Shown here: piece after piece, positions 8,979 through 19,731 of the stretch | How the letters are laid out: each line of letters opens with the position of its first letter | Position numbering within the stretch: position 1 is the first letter of the stretch | The notes under the pieces: model-generated | The model's database searches: none | Told to the model about the DNA's origin: nothing | What the model saw: the letters and a program-made list of their open reading frames with translations, nothing else | NCBI RefSeq assembly: GCF_039543545.1 | Contig: NZ_BAABJY010000001.1 | Span: 930,001-994,000, forward strand | Direction of reading: 5' to 3' | DNA length: 64,000 bases | Source: Luteimonas vadosa | GTDB lineage: Bacteria; Pseudomonadota; Gammaproteobacteria; Xanthomonadales; Xanthomonadaceae | Translations under genes and position numbers: made by a program

Positions 8979-8982
8979 GGCG

Positions 8983-9510
8983 ATGTCGCAAGCCCTGACC
9001 CTTGCCCGTCCCTATGCCCGCGCCGCCTTCGCGATCGCGCGCCAGGACGGCGACTTCGCGGCATGGTCCGACGCGCTCGGTTTCGCAGCGCGCGTCGCCG
9101 CCGATCCCCGGGCGTCGGCGTTGCTGTCGCACCCGAAACTAGACGACGGCGACGCAGTGGCATTGCTTGCCCCCGAGGGTGCTTCAGGGAAGTTCGCGAA
9201 CTTTCTCGCGCTGCTGGCCGAGGGCCGCCGCCTCATGCTGCTGCCGGAGATCACCGGCCTGTACGAAGAGCTGCGGGCCGATGCCGAGCGGACGGTCAAG
9301 GCGACGGTGACTTCGGCCACCGAATTGCCGGCCGGCGAGCTGGACAACATCCGCGCGGCACTCAAGCGGCGCTTCGGCCGCGAGGTTCAGATCGAGTCGG
9401 CCGTCGACGAGGCGCTGATCGGCGGCGCGGTGATCGACGCCGGCGAGATCGTCATCGACGGTTCGCTGCGCGGCAAGCTCTCGCGGCTGCAGGCCGCGCT
9501 CGCCCACTAA
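8983..9510 (+). CDS. atpH: F1Fo ATP synthase subunit delta
   Basis: A 175-residue F1 subunit joining the top of the alpha3beta3 head to the b stalk. The sequence begins MSQALTLARPYARAAF, typical of OSCP/delta, and has the helical N-terminal domain and the more variable C-terminal part with ETKVKATVTSA-like character around residue 105. The start lies four bases after the atpF stop, and atpA follows 49 bases downstream. Confidence 0.95.
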   Translation: MSQALTLARPYARAAFAIARQDGDFAAWSDALGFAARVAADPRASALLSHPKLDDGDAVALLAPEGASGKFANFLALLAEGRRLMLLPEITGLYEELRADAERTVKATVTSATELPAGELDNIRAALKRRFGREVQIESAVDEALIGGAVIDAGEIVIDGSLRGKLSRLQAALAH

Positions 9511-9559
9511 ACATCCATCAATGCAGGCCGGCGGCGACGCCGGGTTCAAGGGAACACCA

Positions 9560-11125
<1,566 letters not shown>

Positions 11126-11206
11126 TCGGTTCCGGCGGGCGCGTCCCGCCGTCGGGTTTGGTGGTGACAACACAGCGGGCGAAGGCCCGCGCGACAGGAT
11201 GACGAG

Positions 11207-12103
11207 ATGGCTGGTGGCAGGGAAATCAAGACCAAGATCAAGAGCGTGCAGAACACCCGCAAGGTGACGCGCGCGCTGGAAATGGTCTCGGCCTCGAAGA
11301 TCCGCAAGGCGCAGGAGCGGATGAAGGCGTCGCGCCCGTACGCGCGCGCGATGAAGCAGGTCATCGGCCACCTGGCGCAGGCGAACTCCGAGTTCCAGCA
11401 CCCCTACCTGGTCGAGCGCGAGGACATCAAGCGCGTCGGCTACATCATCGTGTCCTCCGACCGCGGCCTGGCCGGCGGCCTCAACAACAACCTGTTCCGC
11501 AAGCTGCTGGGCGAGTTCCGCCAGTGGCAGGAGAAGGGCGTCGAGGTCAACGTGGTGACCATCGGCCAGAAGGCGTCGGTGTACTTCCGCCGGGTCAAGG
11601 TCGGGATGCTGGCCTCGGTCACCCATCTCGGCGACCAGCCGCACGTCGAGCAGCTGATCGGCGTGATCAAGGTCATGCTCGACGCGTACGGCAAGGACAA
11701 GCCCGGCAAGGCGGCCGGGGAGGACGCCGCCCGCATCGACAAGGTCTTCCTCGCCTACAACGACTTCGTCAACACCATGGTGCAGCGCGCGGCGTTCGAC
11801 CAGTTGCTGCCGCTGCCGGCCTCCGACGAGCCCATCGCGCGCCACGACTGGGACTACCTGTACGAGCCCGATGCCGAGAGCGTGCTGGAGGACGTGCTGA
11901 CCCGCTACATCGAGTCGCTGGTGTACCAGGCGGTCATGGAGAACGTGGCGTCCGAGCACGCCGCGCGCATGGTCGCCATGAAGTCGGCGAGCGACAACGC
12001 CAACAAGCTGATCGACGAACTCAACCTGGTCTACAACAAGGCCCGGCAGGCGGCGATCACCCAGGAAATTTCCGAGATCGTCGGCGGTGCCGCGGCGGTT
12101 TAG
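11207..12103 (+). CDS. atpG: F1Fo ATP synthase subunit gamma
   Basis: A 298-residue central rotor subunit. The N-terminal helix (GGREIKTKIKSVQNTRKVT) and C-terminal helix (ARQAAITQEISEIVGG, ending AAAV) form the coiled coil within alpha3beta3, and both are complete. It follows atpA after 81 bases. The last 30 bases of the gene recur as an imperfect copy 44 bases further on (see the repeat entry), so the region downstream has undergone a local duplication, but the gene itself looks intact. Confidence 0.96.
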   Translation: MAGGREIKTKIKSVQNTRKVTRALEMVSASKIRKAQERMKASRPYARAMKQVIGHLAQANSEFQHPYLVEREDIKRVGYIIVSSDRGLAGGLNNNLFRKLLGEFRQWQEKGVEVNVVTIGQKASVYFRRVKVGMLASVTHLGDQPHVEQLIGVIKVMLDAYGKDKPGKAAGEDAARIDKVFLAYNDFVNTMVQRAAFDQLLPLPASDEPIARHDWDYLYEPDAESVLEDVLTRYIESLVYQAVMENVASEHAARMVAMKSASDNANKLIDELNLVYNKARQAAITQEISEIVGGAAAV

Positions 12104-12145
12104 TACTAGGAACAACCGAAATCGTCGGCTGCGCCGCGGCGGTTT
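12072..12145 (+). repeat. Imperfect tandem copy of the atpG 3' end
   Basis: Bases 12072-12101 of atpG match 12116-12145 at 27 of 30 positions. The second copy would encode EIVGCAAAV and a stop, against EIVGGAAAV in the gene. The offset is 44 bases, so the copy is out of frame with atpG and lies in the atpG-atpD gap as a fossil duplication. Confidence 0.75.
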
Positions 12146-12239
12146 GACCCATTCACGCGCGGGTGCGGCACGGGAAGCCAGTTATCAAGCTTCCGCCGCC
12201 CCCGCCAGAGCAGCATCGAGAGACTGAGGAAACAGAGTA

Positions 12240-13667
12240 ATGAGCAACCAGGGCAAGATCGTCCAGATCATCGGCGCCGTCGTCGACGTCGAGTTCCCGC
12301 GCGAAAGCGTGCCGAAGGTGTACGACGCGCTGAAGGTGCAGGGCACCGAGGTCACCCTCGAGGTGCAGCAGCAGCTCGGCGACGGCGTGGTCCGCGCGAT
12401 CGCGCTCGGTTCCACCGACGGCCTCAAGCGCAACCTCGTGGTCGACAACACCGGCAAGGCCGTGTCCGTGCCGGTGGGCGAGGGCACCCTAGGCCGCATC
12501 ATGAACGTGCTCGGCGAGCCGATCGACGAAGTCGGTCCGATCAAGGCCGACACGCACTGGGAGATCCACCGCCAGGCGCCGAGCTACGAGGACCAGGCCG
12601 CGACCAACGAGCTGCTGGAAACCGGCATCAAGGTCATCGACCTCATGTGCCCGTTCGCCAAGGGCGGCAAGGTCGGCCTGTTCGGCGGCGCCGGCGTGGG
12701 CAAGACGGTGAACATGCTCGAGCTGATCAACAACATCGCGACCCAGCACTCCGGCCTGTCGGTGTTCGCAGGCGTCGGCGAGCGCACCCGCGAAGGCAAC
12801 GACTTCTACCACGAGATGATCGAGGCCGGCGTGGTCAAGCCGGACAACTTCCCCGAGTCCAAGGTGGCGATGGTCTACGGCCAGATGAACGAGCCGCCGG
12901 GCAACCGCCTGCGCGTCGCGCTGACCGGCCTGACCATGGCCGAGTACTTCCGCGACGACATCGACCCGGAGACCGGCAAGGGCAAGGACATCCTGTTCTT
13001 CGTCGACAACATCTACCGCTACACCCTTGCCGGCACCGAGGTCTCGGCGCTGCTCGGCCGCATGCCGTCGGCGGTGGGTTACCAGCCGACGCTGGCCGAG
13101 GAAATGGGCGTGCTGCAGGAGCGCATCACCTCGACCAAGACCGGCTCGATCACCTCGATCCAGGCCGTGTACGTGCCCGCGGACGACCTCACCGATCCGT
13201 CGCCGGCGACGACGTTCGCCCACCTGGACGCGACCGTGGTGCTTTCGCGCCAGATCGCCTCGCTGGGCATCTACCCGGCCGTCGATCCGCTGGACTCCAC
13301 CTCGCGCCAGCTGGACCCCAACGTCATCGGCAACGAGCACTACGACACCGCGCGCCGCGTGCAGGCGACGCTGCAGAAGTACAAGGAGCTCAAGGACATC
13401 ATCGCGATCCTGGGCATGGACGAGCTGTCGGAAGAGGACAAGCAGGCCGTGTCGCGGGCGCGCAAGATCGAGCGCTTCTTCTCCCAGCCCTTCCACGTCG
13501 CCGAGGTCTTCACCGGTTCGCCGGGCAAGTACGTGTCGCTGAAGGACACCATCCGCGGCTTCAAGATGATCGTCGATGGCGAATGCGACGACATCCCGGA
13601 GCAGGCTTTCTACATGGTCGGCAGCATCGACGAGGCCATCGAGAAGGCGAAGAAGGTCGCGGCCTGA
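12240..13667 (+). CDS. atpD: F1Fo ATP synthase subunit beta
   Basis: A 475-residue catalytic subunit of F1. The P-loop is GGAGVGKT, the catalytic Glu is in GERTREGND, and the DELSEED-region loop that contacts gamma reads DELSEED, with the C-terminal FTGSPGKYV conserved. Length and all key residues match the family. A ribosome site (GAGGAAACAGAGTA) precedes ATG 12240. The gene is followed by a pair of inverted repeats that separates it from atpC. Confidence 0.98.
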   Translation: MSNQGKIVQIIGAVVDVEFPRESVPKVYDALKVQGTEVTLEVQQQLGDGVVRAIALGSTDGLKRNLVVDNTGKAVSVPVGEGTLGRIMNVLGEPIDEVGPIKADTHWEIHRQAPSYEDQAATNELLETGIKVIDLMCPFAKGGKVGLFGGAGVGKTVNMLELINNIATQHSGLSVFAGVGERTREGNDFYHEMIEAGVVKPDNFPESKVAMVYGQMNEPPGNRLRVALTGLTMAEYFRDDIDPETGKGKDILFFVDNIYRYTLAGTEVSALLGRMPSAVGYQPTLAEEMGVLQERITSTKTGSITSIQAVYVPADDLTDPSPATTFAHLDATVVLSRQIASLGIYPAVDPLDSTSRQLDPNVIGNEHYDTARRVQATLQKYKELKDIIAILGMDELSEEDKQAVSRARKIERFFSQPFHVAEVFTGSPGKYVSLKDTIRGFKMIVDGECDDIPEQAFYMVGSIDEAIEKAKKVAA

Positions 13668-13674
13668 CATCGAG

Positions 13675-13790
13675 CCCCTCTCCCGCTCGCGGGAGAGGGA
13701 AGCGCGCGCAGCGCGCAGGGTGAGGGTCCGGCGTTTCGCCGCGCCGCCCGCTCCCGCACCCCTGCCCTCTCCCGCCCGCGGGAGAGGGGG
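13675..13790. repeat. Pair of REP-like hairpins between atpD and atpC
   Basis: Two copies of a hairpin with arms CCCTCTCCCGC and GCGGGAGAGGG lie at 13676-13699 and 13765-13788, 89 bases apart. Between them are GGGTGAGGG and a GCGCGC-rich segment. Such paired palindromes are typical REP/BIME elements of xanthomonads and pseudomonads. Related hairpins occur at 37591-37649. They may stabilise or terminate part of the atp transcript. Confidence 0.8.
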
Positions 13791-13810
13791 ACAAGGCAGA
13801 GAAACGAGTT

Positions 13811-14236
13811 ATGGCAAGCACCATCCGTTGCGACATCGTCAGCGCCGAGCAGGAGATCTTCCACGGCGAAGCGGAAATGATCGTGGTCACCGGCGAGCTC
13901 GGTGAGCTCGGCATCGCGCCGCGCCACGCGCCGCTGATCACCCGGTTGAAGCCGGGCAAGGTGGTGGTGACCCAGCCGGGCGGCGAGGTCCTGGACTTCG
14001 CGATCTCCGGCGGCATCCTCGAAGTGCAGCCGCAAGTCGTGACGATCCTGGCCGACACCGCGGTGCGCGCGCAGGACATCGACGAGGCCTCCGTGCTGGC
14101 CGCCAAGGCCGAAGCCGAGCGCATCCTCGCCAATCGCGGCGAGGCGATGGAAATCGCCGAAGCCCAGAAGCAGCTGGCCGAGGTCACCGCGCAGCTCCAG
14201 GCGCTCGAGCGGCTGCGCAAGAACCTCAAGCACTGA
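13811..14236 (+). CDS. atpC: F1Fo ATP synthase subunit epsilon
   Basis: A 141-residue F1 subunit with an N-terminal beta-sandwich (residues 1-85) and a C-terminal helical hairpin that can inhibit ATP hydrolysis. Recognisable features are CDIVSAEQEIFHGEAEM near the start and GELGIAPRHAPLIT, then the helical ALLAAKAEAERIL-like segment. It is the last gene of the operon and is separated from atpD by 143 bases holding the REP pair. A hairpin follows 40 bases downstream. Confidence 0.96.
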   Translation: MASTIRCDIVSAEQEIFHGEAEMIVVTGELGELGIAPRHAPLITRLKPGKVVVTQPGGEVLDFAISGGILEVQPQVVTILADTAVRAQDIDEASVLAAKAEAERILANRGEAMEIAEAQKQLAEVTAQLQALERLRKNLKH

Positions 14237-14276
14237 TCCGTCGGCCGCCACGCGCGGGGACAGCCTCCCAAGCATC

Positions 14277-14310
14277 ACGACGCCGGCGCAATGCCGGCGT
14301 CGTCGTTCTC
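14277..14310 (+). terminator. Intrinsic terminator of the atp operon
   Basis: An 11-bp perfect stem (ACGACGCCGGC, loop GCAAT, GCCGGCGTCGT) is followed by a short pyrimidine-rich run (CGTTCTC). Its position just past atpC supports operon termination. Confidence 0.7.
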
Positions 14311-14411
14311 GAAGGCAGCATTCGGGACGCCCAGCCACGCCCGCGCCTGGAACCGTCCAGGAAGGTCCAGGGTCCTGGACCAAGGGCGAGACGCGCCTAC
14401 CGTCTCCCGGC

Positions 14412-14795
14412 CTACTTCCGGTACACCCACTGGCGCGACACCAGGAAGCCGATCAGGCCGAGCGCCAGTTCCACGCCCGGCTTGGACAGCCACGCCCACT
14501 TGCGCCCGAGGATGCCGTCGATGGCCTCGATCGCGACCGTGCTGGCCGCGGTCATCACTAGCCACATCATCACGAAGCGCATCAGTTGCCGCTGCCCGAT
14601 GGTGTGTTCGTCGCCGGCGAAGGTGATGCGGCCGTTGAGCCAGAAGCCCAGCAGCGCGCCACTGATGCGGCCGGCGACGTTGGCCACGCCGATGCGCAAA
14701 CCCAGATGGCTGAGTCCGACCATCACGCCCCAGTCGACCAGCCACTGGATCATGCCGATGAGCAGGTAATGGCGCCCTTGGCGGGTGATGCTCAT
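14412..14795 (-). CDS. GtrA-like membrane protein
   Basis: A 127-residue protein with four predicted membrane helices, matching the GtrA/DPMS_flippase family. Members are proposed to flip or assist polyprenyl-linked sugars for O-antigen glucosylation or other surface glycosylation. Family features are the N-terminal helix ending in a conserved aromatic/basic patch, SGALLGFWLNGRITF in the second helix region, and the C-terminal segment ending SRQWVYRK. ATG 14795 is chosen because the upstream open frame is rich in Arg, Cys and Pro and unlike this family. The partner glycosyltransferase is not adjacent. Specific function unknown. Confidence 0.8.
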   Translation of the reverse strand: MSITRQGRHYLLIGMIQWLVDWGVMVGLSHLGLRIGVANVAGRISGALLGFWLNGRITFAGDEHTIGQRQLMRFVMMWLVMTAASTVAIEAIDGILGRKWAWLSKPGVELALGLIGFLVSRQWVYRK

Positions 14796-15529
14796 GGCGC
14801 CCGCTCGCCGGCAGGCCGGGCTGCATCGGGCCCCCGCCACGGCTCGGCACCGCCAACATCCCTGAGGCCGAAAGCGCCCGTGTCGCGCATAGCCGACTGC
14901 CCGGCTGCATCGAGTGCGTTGCGGCACCGCCCATTGCAAGCAAGGCAGTGAAACGGCGGGAAGAAGCGCGGGCACGTGGAAGGCATGGCGTGCGTACTGT
15001 ATCGGTAACCACGTCTGGCGCAACGCCAGGCAGGTCGCTAGCGCCAGGCCACGCAGCGGCGTTGCGCATGGCCGGCGCGCTGCCTTCGGCGAATGCGACG
15101 AAGGCGAACCCGCCGACATCGTACCGGGCTCCGGAATCCCGACCAGTATGGCCGCAGGCGTCGACCGGACGCCCAAGCCGCCCGCACCTGGGATGCGATG
15201 GCGAGGCAAGGCAGGGCGCTGCCGAGGAACATTGCCCGACGCAGCCACAACCATGTCAGCGCCGCGGGTCTCACCCATCGCGCCGGCGCGGGGACGGTTA
15301 GCCCAAGACCACGCTGGCCGCCGCAGGCAGCAACGTCAACGGGTAGCACTCCCGTGGGAGGACTGGCCGAGCCCCATCGCCATCGCGACCGCCGGGAATC
15401 CGGAACAGGCGATGGCCGAACCCGCGGTCGTGACCGGATGTCCTGCGTGACCGGTGCGCCTTGCGCCAGCCGGCAATGGCAGCGGCGGCTGCCGCTAGAA
15501 TGGACCCACGACAGACACCGGGAGCCTGC
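14796..15529. other. 734-base gap with no recognised gene
   Basis: The region between the GtrA-like gene and glmU holds several short open frames on both strands, all rich in Arg, Pro, Ala and Cys. None has a clear ribosome site or family resemblance. I found no tRNA or conserved RNA motif. A TAGAAT hexamer at 15496-15501 lies 28 bases before glmU and is a possible -10 element. The rest is unexplained. Confidence 0.4.
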
Positions 15530-16900
15530 ATGACCGCGCCACTGCACGTCGTCATCCTCGCCGCAGGCGAAGGCAAGCGCATGAAGTCGGCCCTGCCCAA
15601 GGTACTGCAGCGGATCGCGGGCGAACCGATGCTGGGCCACGTGATCGCGGCCGCGCGGGCGCTGGCGCCGGCCGGGCTGCACGTCGTCCACGGACACGGG
15701 GGCGACCAAGTGCAGGCGGCGTTCGCCGACCAGGGGGACGTGCTCTGGGCGGAGCAGGCCGCGCAGCTGGGCACGGGGCATGCGGTGCAGCAGGCCATGC
15801 CCCAGGTGCCCGACGGCGCCCAGGTCCTGGTGCTGTACGGGGATGTCCCGCTGATCCGGCCCGACACGCTGCACCGCCTGCTCGCCGCGGATGCCCGCAT
15901 CGCCGTGCTGGTCGCCGAGCTGGAGGACCCGACCGGGTATGGCCGCGTGGTGCGCGATTCGGAAGGCAACGTCCGCGCCATCGTCGAGCACAAGGATGCC
16001 GACGACGACGAGCGCCGCATCCGCATGGTGAACACCGGCATCCTTGCCGCCGACGCCACGGCGCTGAAGGGCTGGCTGCAACGGCTGTCCAACGACAACG
16101 CCCAGGGCGAGTACTACCTGACCGACGTGTTCGCGATGGCCGCGGACGAATACAACGCGGCGGAGATCGTGCGGGTGGACGATCCGGTCGAGACCGAGGG
16201 CGCCAACGATCCCTGGCAGCTGGCCCAGCTCGAGCGCGCCTACCAGCTGCGCAGGGTCCAGTCGCTGTGCGCGCAGGGCGCGCGGTTCGCCGATCCGTCC
16301 CGGGTCGACATCCGCGGCGAGGTCGCCATCGGGCGCGACGTGGAAATCGACGTTGACGTGGTGCTCGAAGGCGACGTCACGCTCGGCGATGGCGTGCGCA
16401 TCGGCCCTTTCTGCCGGATCCGGGATGCCTACCTGGGCGCCGGGACCCGGGTCCGCGCGCATTGCGACATCGAGGGCGCGCGCGCCGAGGGCGCCGTCAC
16501 CATCGGTCCGTTCGCGCGTTTGCGGCCAGGGACGGTGCTTGCCGATGGCGTCCATGTCGGCAACTTCGTCGAGACCAAGCAGACCGTGCTGGGCGTCGGA
16601 AGCAAGGCCAACCACCTCAGCTACCTGGGCGACGCGCGGGTCGGCAGCGGCGTCAACATCGGCGCCGGCACCATCACGTGCAATTACGACGGCGTCAACA
16701 AGTCGACCACGACGATCGGCGACGGCGCCTTCATCGGCTCCAACTCCGCCCTGGTGGCACCGGTGACCATCGGCAAGGAGGCCACCATCGGCGCCGGTTC
16801 GGTCGTCACCAAGGATGCCCCGGACGGGGAGCTCACGGTCGCCCGTGCCCGGCAGGAAACGCTTCCGGGCTGGCAGCGCCCCCGCAAGCCCGCGAAGTGA
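15530..16900 (+). CDS. glmU: Bifunctional N-acetylglucosamine-1-phosphate uridyltransferase / glucosamine-1-phosphate acetyltransferase
   Basis: A 456-residue cytoplasmic enzyme making UDP-GlcNAc for peptidoglycan and LPS. The N-terminal pyrophosphorylase domain has LAAGEGKRMKSALPKVL, with the signature Gly-rich loop and Lys. The C-terminal half is a left-handed beta-helix of hexapeptide repeats ending with GAGTITCNYDG and GSNSALVAPVTIG, where acetyl-CoA and trimer contacts lie. The length is typical. ATG 15530 follows GGGAGCC; earlier in-frame codons are unlikely. It ends three bases before the convergent sensor-kinase gene. In many proteobacteria glmS follows directly; here glmS lies about 8 kb away, beyond the exporter module. 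Confidence 0.97.
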   Translation: MTAPLHVVILAAGEGKRMKSALPKVLQRIAGEPMLGHVIAAARALAPAGLHVVHGHGGDQVQAAFADQGDVLWAEQAAQLGTGHAVQQAMPQVPDGAQVLVLYGDVPLIRPDTLHRLLAADARIAVLVAELEDPTGYGRVVRDSEGNVRAIVEHKDADDDERRIRMVNTGILAADATALKGWLQRLSNDNAQGEYYLTDVFAMAADEYNAAEIVRVDDPVETEGANDPWQLAQLERAYQLRRVQSLCAQGARFADPSRVDIRGEVAIGRDVEIDVDVVLEGDVTLGDGVRIGPFCRIRDAYLGAGTRVRAHCDIEGARAEGAVTIGPFARLRPGTVLADGVHVGNFVETKQTVLGVGSKANHLSYLGDARVGSGVNIGAGTITCNYDGVNKSTTTIGDGAFIGSNSALVAPVTIGKEATIGAGSVVTKDAPDGELTVARARQETLPGWQRPRKPAK

Positions 16901-16903
16901 GCC

Positions 16904-18229
16904 CTACGCCGGCAGCGTCAAGCTGACGCACAGGCCGCCGCCGTCGCGATTGAGCAGTGCGATCCGGCCGCCGTGCGCCTCTGCGATCTCGCGCGCCAAT
17001 GCCAAGCCCAGTCCGGTGCCGTTGCGCTTGGTCGAATAGAACGGCAGCAGCGCGTTGGACAGCACCGCATCGTTCATGCCGCTGCCCCGGTCCAGCACCT
17101 CGATGCGCCAGTTGCCGGGCAAGCGGCGGATGGACAGCCGGACGTCGCGCGCGGGAGACCCGGACTCGTGCGCGTTCTTGAGCAGGTTCAGCAATCCCTG
17201 CTCCATTTGCGCGGCGTCGAACCGGGCGACCCCGTCCGACGGACTGAGGTCGGCGACGAATTCGACCTGCGCATGCAACTGGTCGACGAAGCGCTGCCAT
17301 TCGATCGCCTCCAGACGGGGGGCCGGCAGCTTGGCGAAGCGCGCGTAGTCGCGAATGAAGCCTTCCAGGTGGCGCGCCCGATCCTCGATCGTCGCCAAGG
17401 CATTGGGCAGGCGCTCGTATTGCCCGCGCCGCAGCAGTTCGGCGCCCGAGTGTGCGAGCGAGGCGATGGGGGCGAGGGAATTGTTGAGTTCGTGGCTGAT
17501 GACGCGGATGACCTTCTTCCAGGTCTGTACCTCCTGCCGGCGCAGCTCGGCGGTCAACAGGCGGAGCAGCACCAGCTCGTGCGGACGGCCGTTGAGCCGG
17601 AACGTCCGGCGGGACAGGTGGTAGATGTCCTCTCCGCCGCGTTCAACGTCATCGTCGTCGCCGACGGTGAACATCGCATCGCCGCCGCGCTCGAAGGCCT
17701 CGCGCACGGCGTCGTCGGTGCCGGCGATGAGGTCGTCGAAGCCGCGGCCCTCGATCTTGCGTCCCTCGCCGAAGAGCTTTCGCGCGGCCAGGTTGCCCAG
17801 CACCACGCGCCGCATGGGGTCGACCAGGACCATCGCCACCGGCGTGTTCTGCACCATGGTGTCGAGCAGCAGCTCCCGCTGCACCAGGGCGAGCCGCTGG
17901 TCGCGCAGGGTGTCGCCGAGGCGACGGTGGCTGTCGACCAGCTCGCGCAGTTCGCCCTGGCCGTTCCACGACACGCCAAAGCTGTAGTCGCCGTCGCGGT
18001 AACTCGCGACGCTGCCCGCCAGCGCGCGGAACAGCGAGTGCATCGGCGCGAAAGCGCGGTGCACGTGGTACGCGAGCAAGGGCGCCAGCAGCAGGACGGC
18101 GGTGGCGGCCGCGACCCATGGAACCAGCCATCGCGACAGCAACAGCGCCCCGGCCGCCGCGGCCAGCATGTACGCGCCTGCCAGCGCGGCGTAGACCAGG
18201 GTCAGCGGGAGGCGCTGCCACCACCGCAT
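16904..18229 (-). CDS. Sensor histidine kinase of the exporter module (PAS-HisKA-HATPase)
   Basis: A 441-residue membrane sensor kinase. Two membrane helices lie at about residues 10-31 and 35-54 with almost no periplasmic loop, so any signal is probably sensed within the membrane or cytoplasm. A HAMP-like stretch and a PAS domain (about 120-230) follow. The phospho-acceptor His246 is in ISHELNNSLAPI, and the ATPase domain has its N box LLNLLKNAHES, DRGSGM and GTGLGLA. This is the NtrY/AtoS type that partners with sigma-54 activators. The start ATG at 18229 is one base after the regulator's stop, so the two are co-translated. It is the last gene of the minus-strand module and very probably phosphorylates the adjacent regulator. 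Confidence 0.92.
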   Translation of the reverse strand: MRWWQRLPLTLVYAALAGAYMLAAAAGALLLSRWLVPWVAAATAVLLLAPLLAYHVHRAFAPMHSLFRALAGSVASYRDGDYSFGVSWNGQGELRELVDSHRRLGDTLRDQRLALVQRELLLDTMVQNTPVAMVLVDPMRRVVLGNLAARKLFGEGRKIEGRGFDDLIAGTDDAVREAFERGGDAMFTVGDDDDVERGGEDIYHLSRRTFRLNGRPHELVLLRLLTAELRRQEVQTWKKVIRVISHELNNSLAPIASLAHSGAELLRRGQYERLPNALATIEDRARHLEGFIRDYARFAKLPAPRLEAIEWQRFVDQLHAQVEFVADLSPSDGVARFDAAQMEQGLLNLLKNAHESGSPARDVRLSIRRLPGNWRIEVLDRGSGMNDAVLSNALLPFYSTKRNGTGLGLALAREIAEAHGGRIALLNRDGGGLCVSLTLPA

Positions 18230-18230
18230 C

Positions 18231-19567
<1,337 letters not shown>

Positions 19568-19568
<1 letters not shown>

Positions 19569-19602
19569 GTCCGCCGTACGCCAGGCCAGGAAAGGGTGTC
19601 CG
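19568..19602. promoter_or_regulatory. Two TGTCCGCCG copies at the regulator start
   Basis: TGTCCGCCG occurs at 19568-19576 and again at 19597-19605. The first overlaps the regulator's start codon on the opposite strand. TGTCCG is the half-site of the palindrome at 24721-24738. They may be weak extra binding sites, or chance in GC-rich DNA. Confidence 0.2.
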
Positions 19603-19688
19603 CCGGGAACTTAGTCGCGTGGGGCCGACGCAGGCACGCCGGCCCGGTTGCGATCGTTGCAGCAGGTCCCCGGCTCGCCGCCCCCGCC

Positions 19689-19710
19689 GGCTGCCGGCAT
19701 GCCGGCAGCC
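19689..19710. promoter_or_regulatory. Perfect 22-base palindrome between permease and regulator genes
   Basis: The arms GGCTGCCGGC and GCCGGCAGCC flank AT, forming a 22-base perfect inverted repeat 22 bases after the permease stop (minus strand). It has no T-tract. It may mark an mRNA processing or partial termination point separating transporter from regulator expression. Confidence 0.5.
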
Positions 19711-19731
19711 GTCAACCGCCCCCGCCACGGA

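Noticed and set aside
13675..13790. CRISPR-like repeats
   Set aside because: Only two palindromic copies, with no regular spacer array and no cas genes; REP-type elements explain them.
14914..15450. A 178-residue frame in the gap before glmU
   Set aside because: No ribosome site, Arg/Pro/Ala-rich, and starts within AT-poor unstructured DNA; not supported as a gene.
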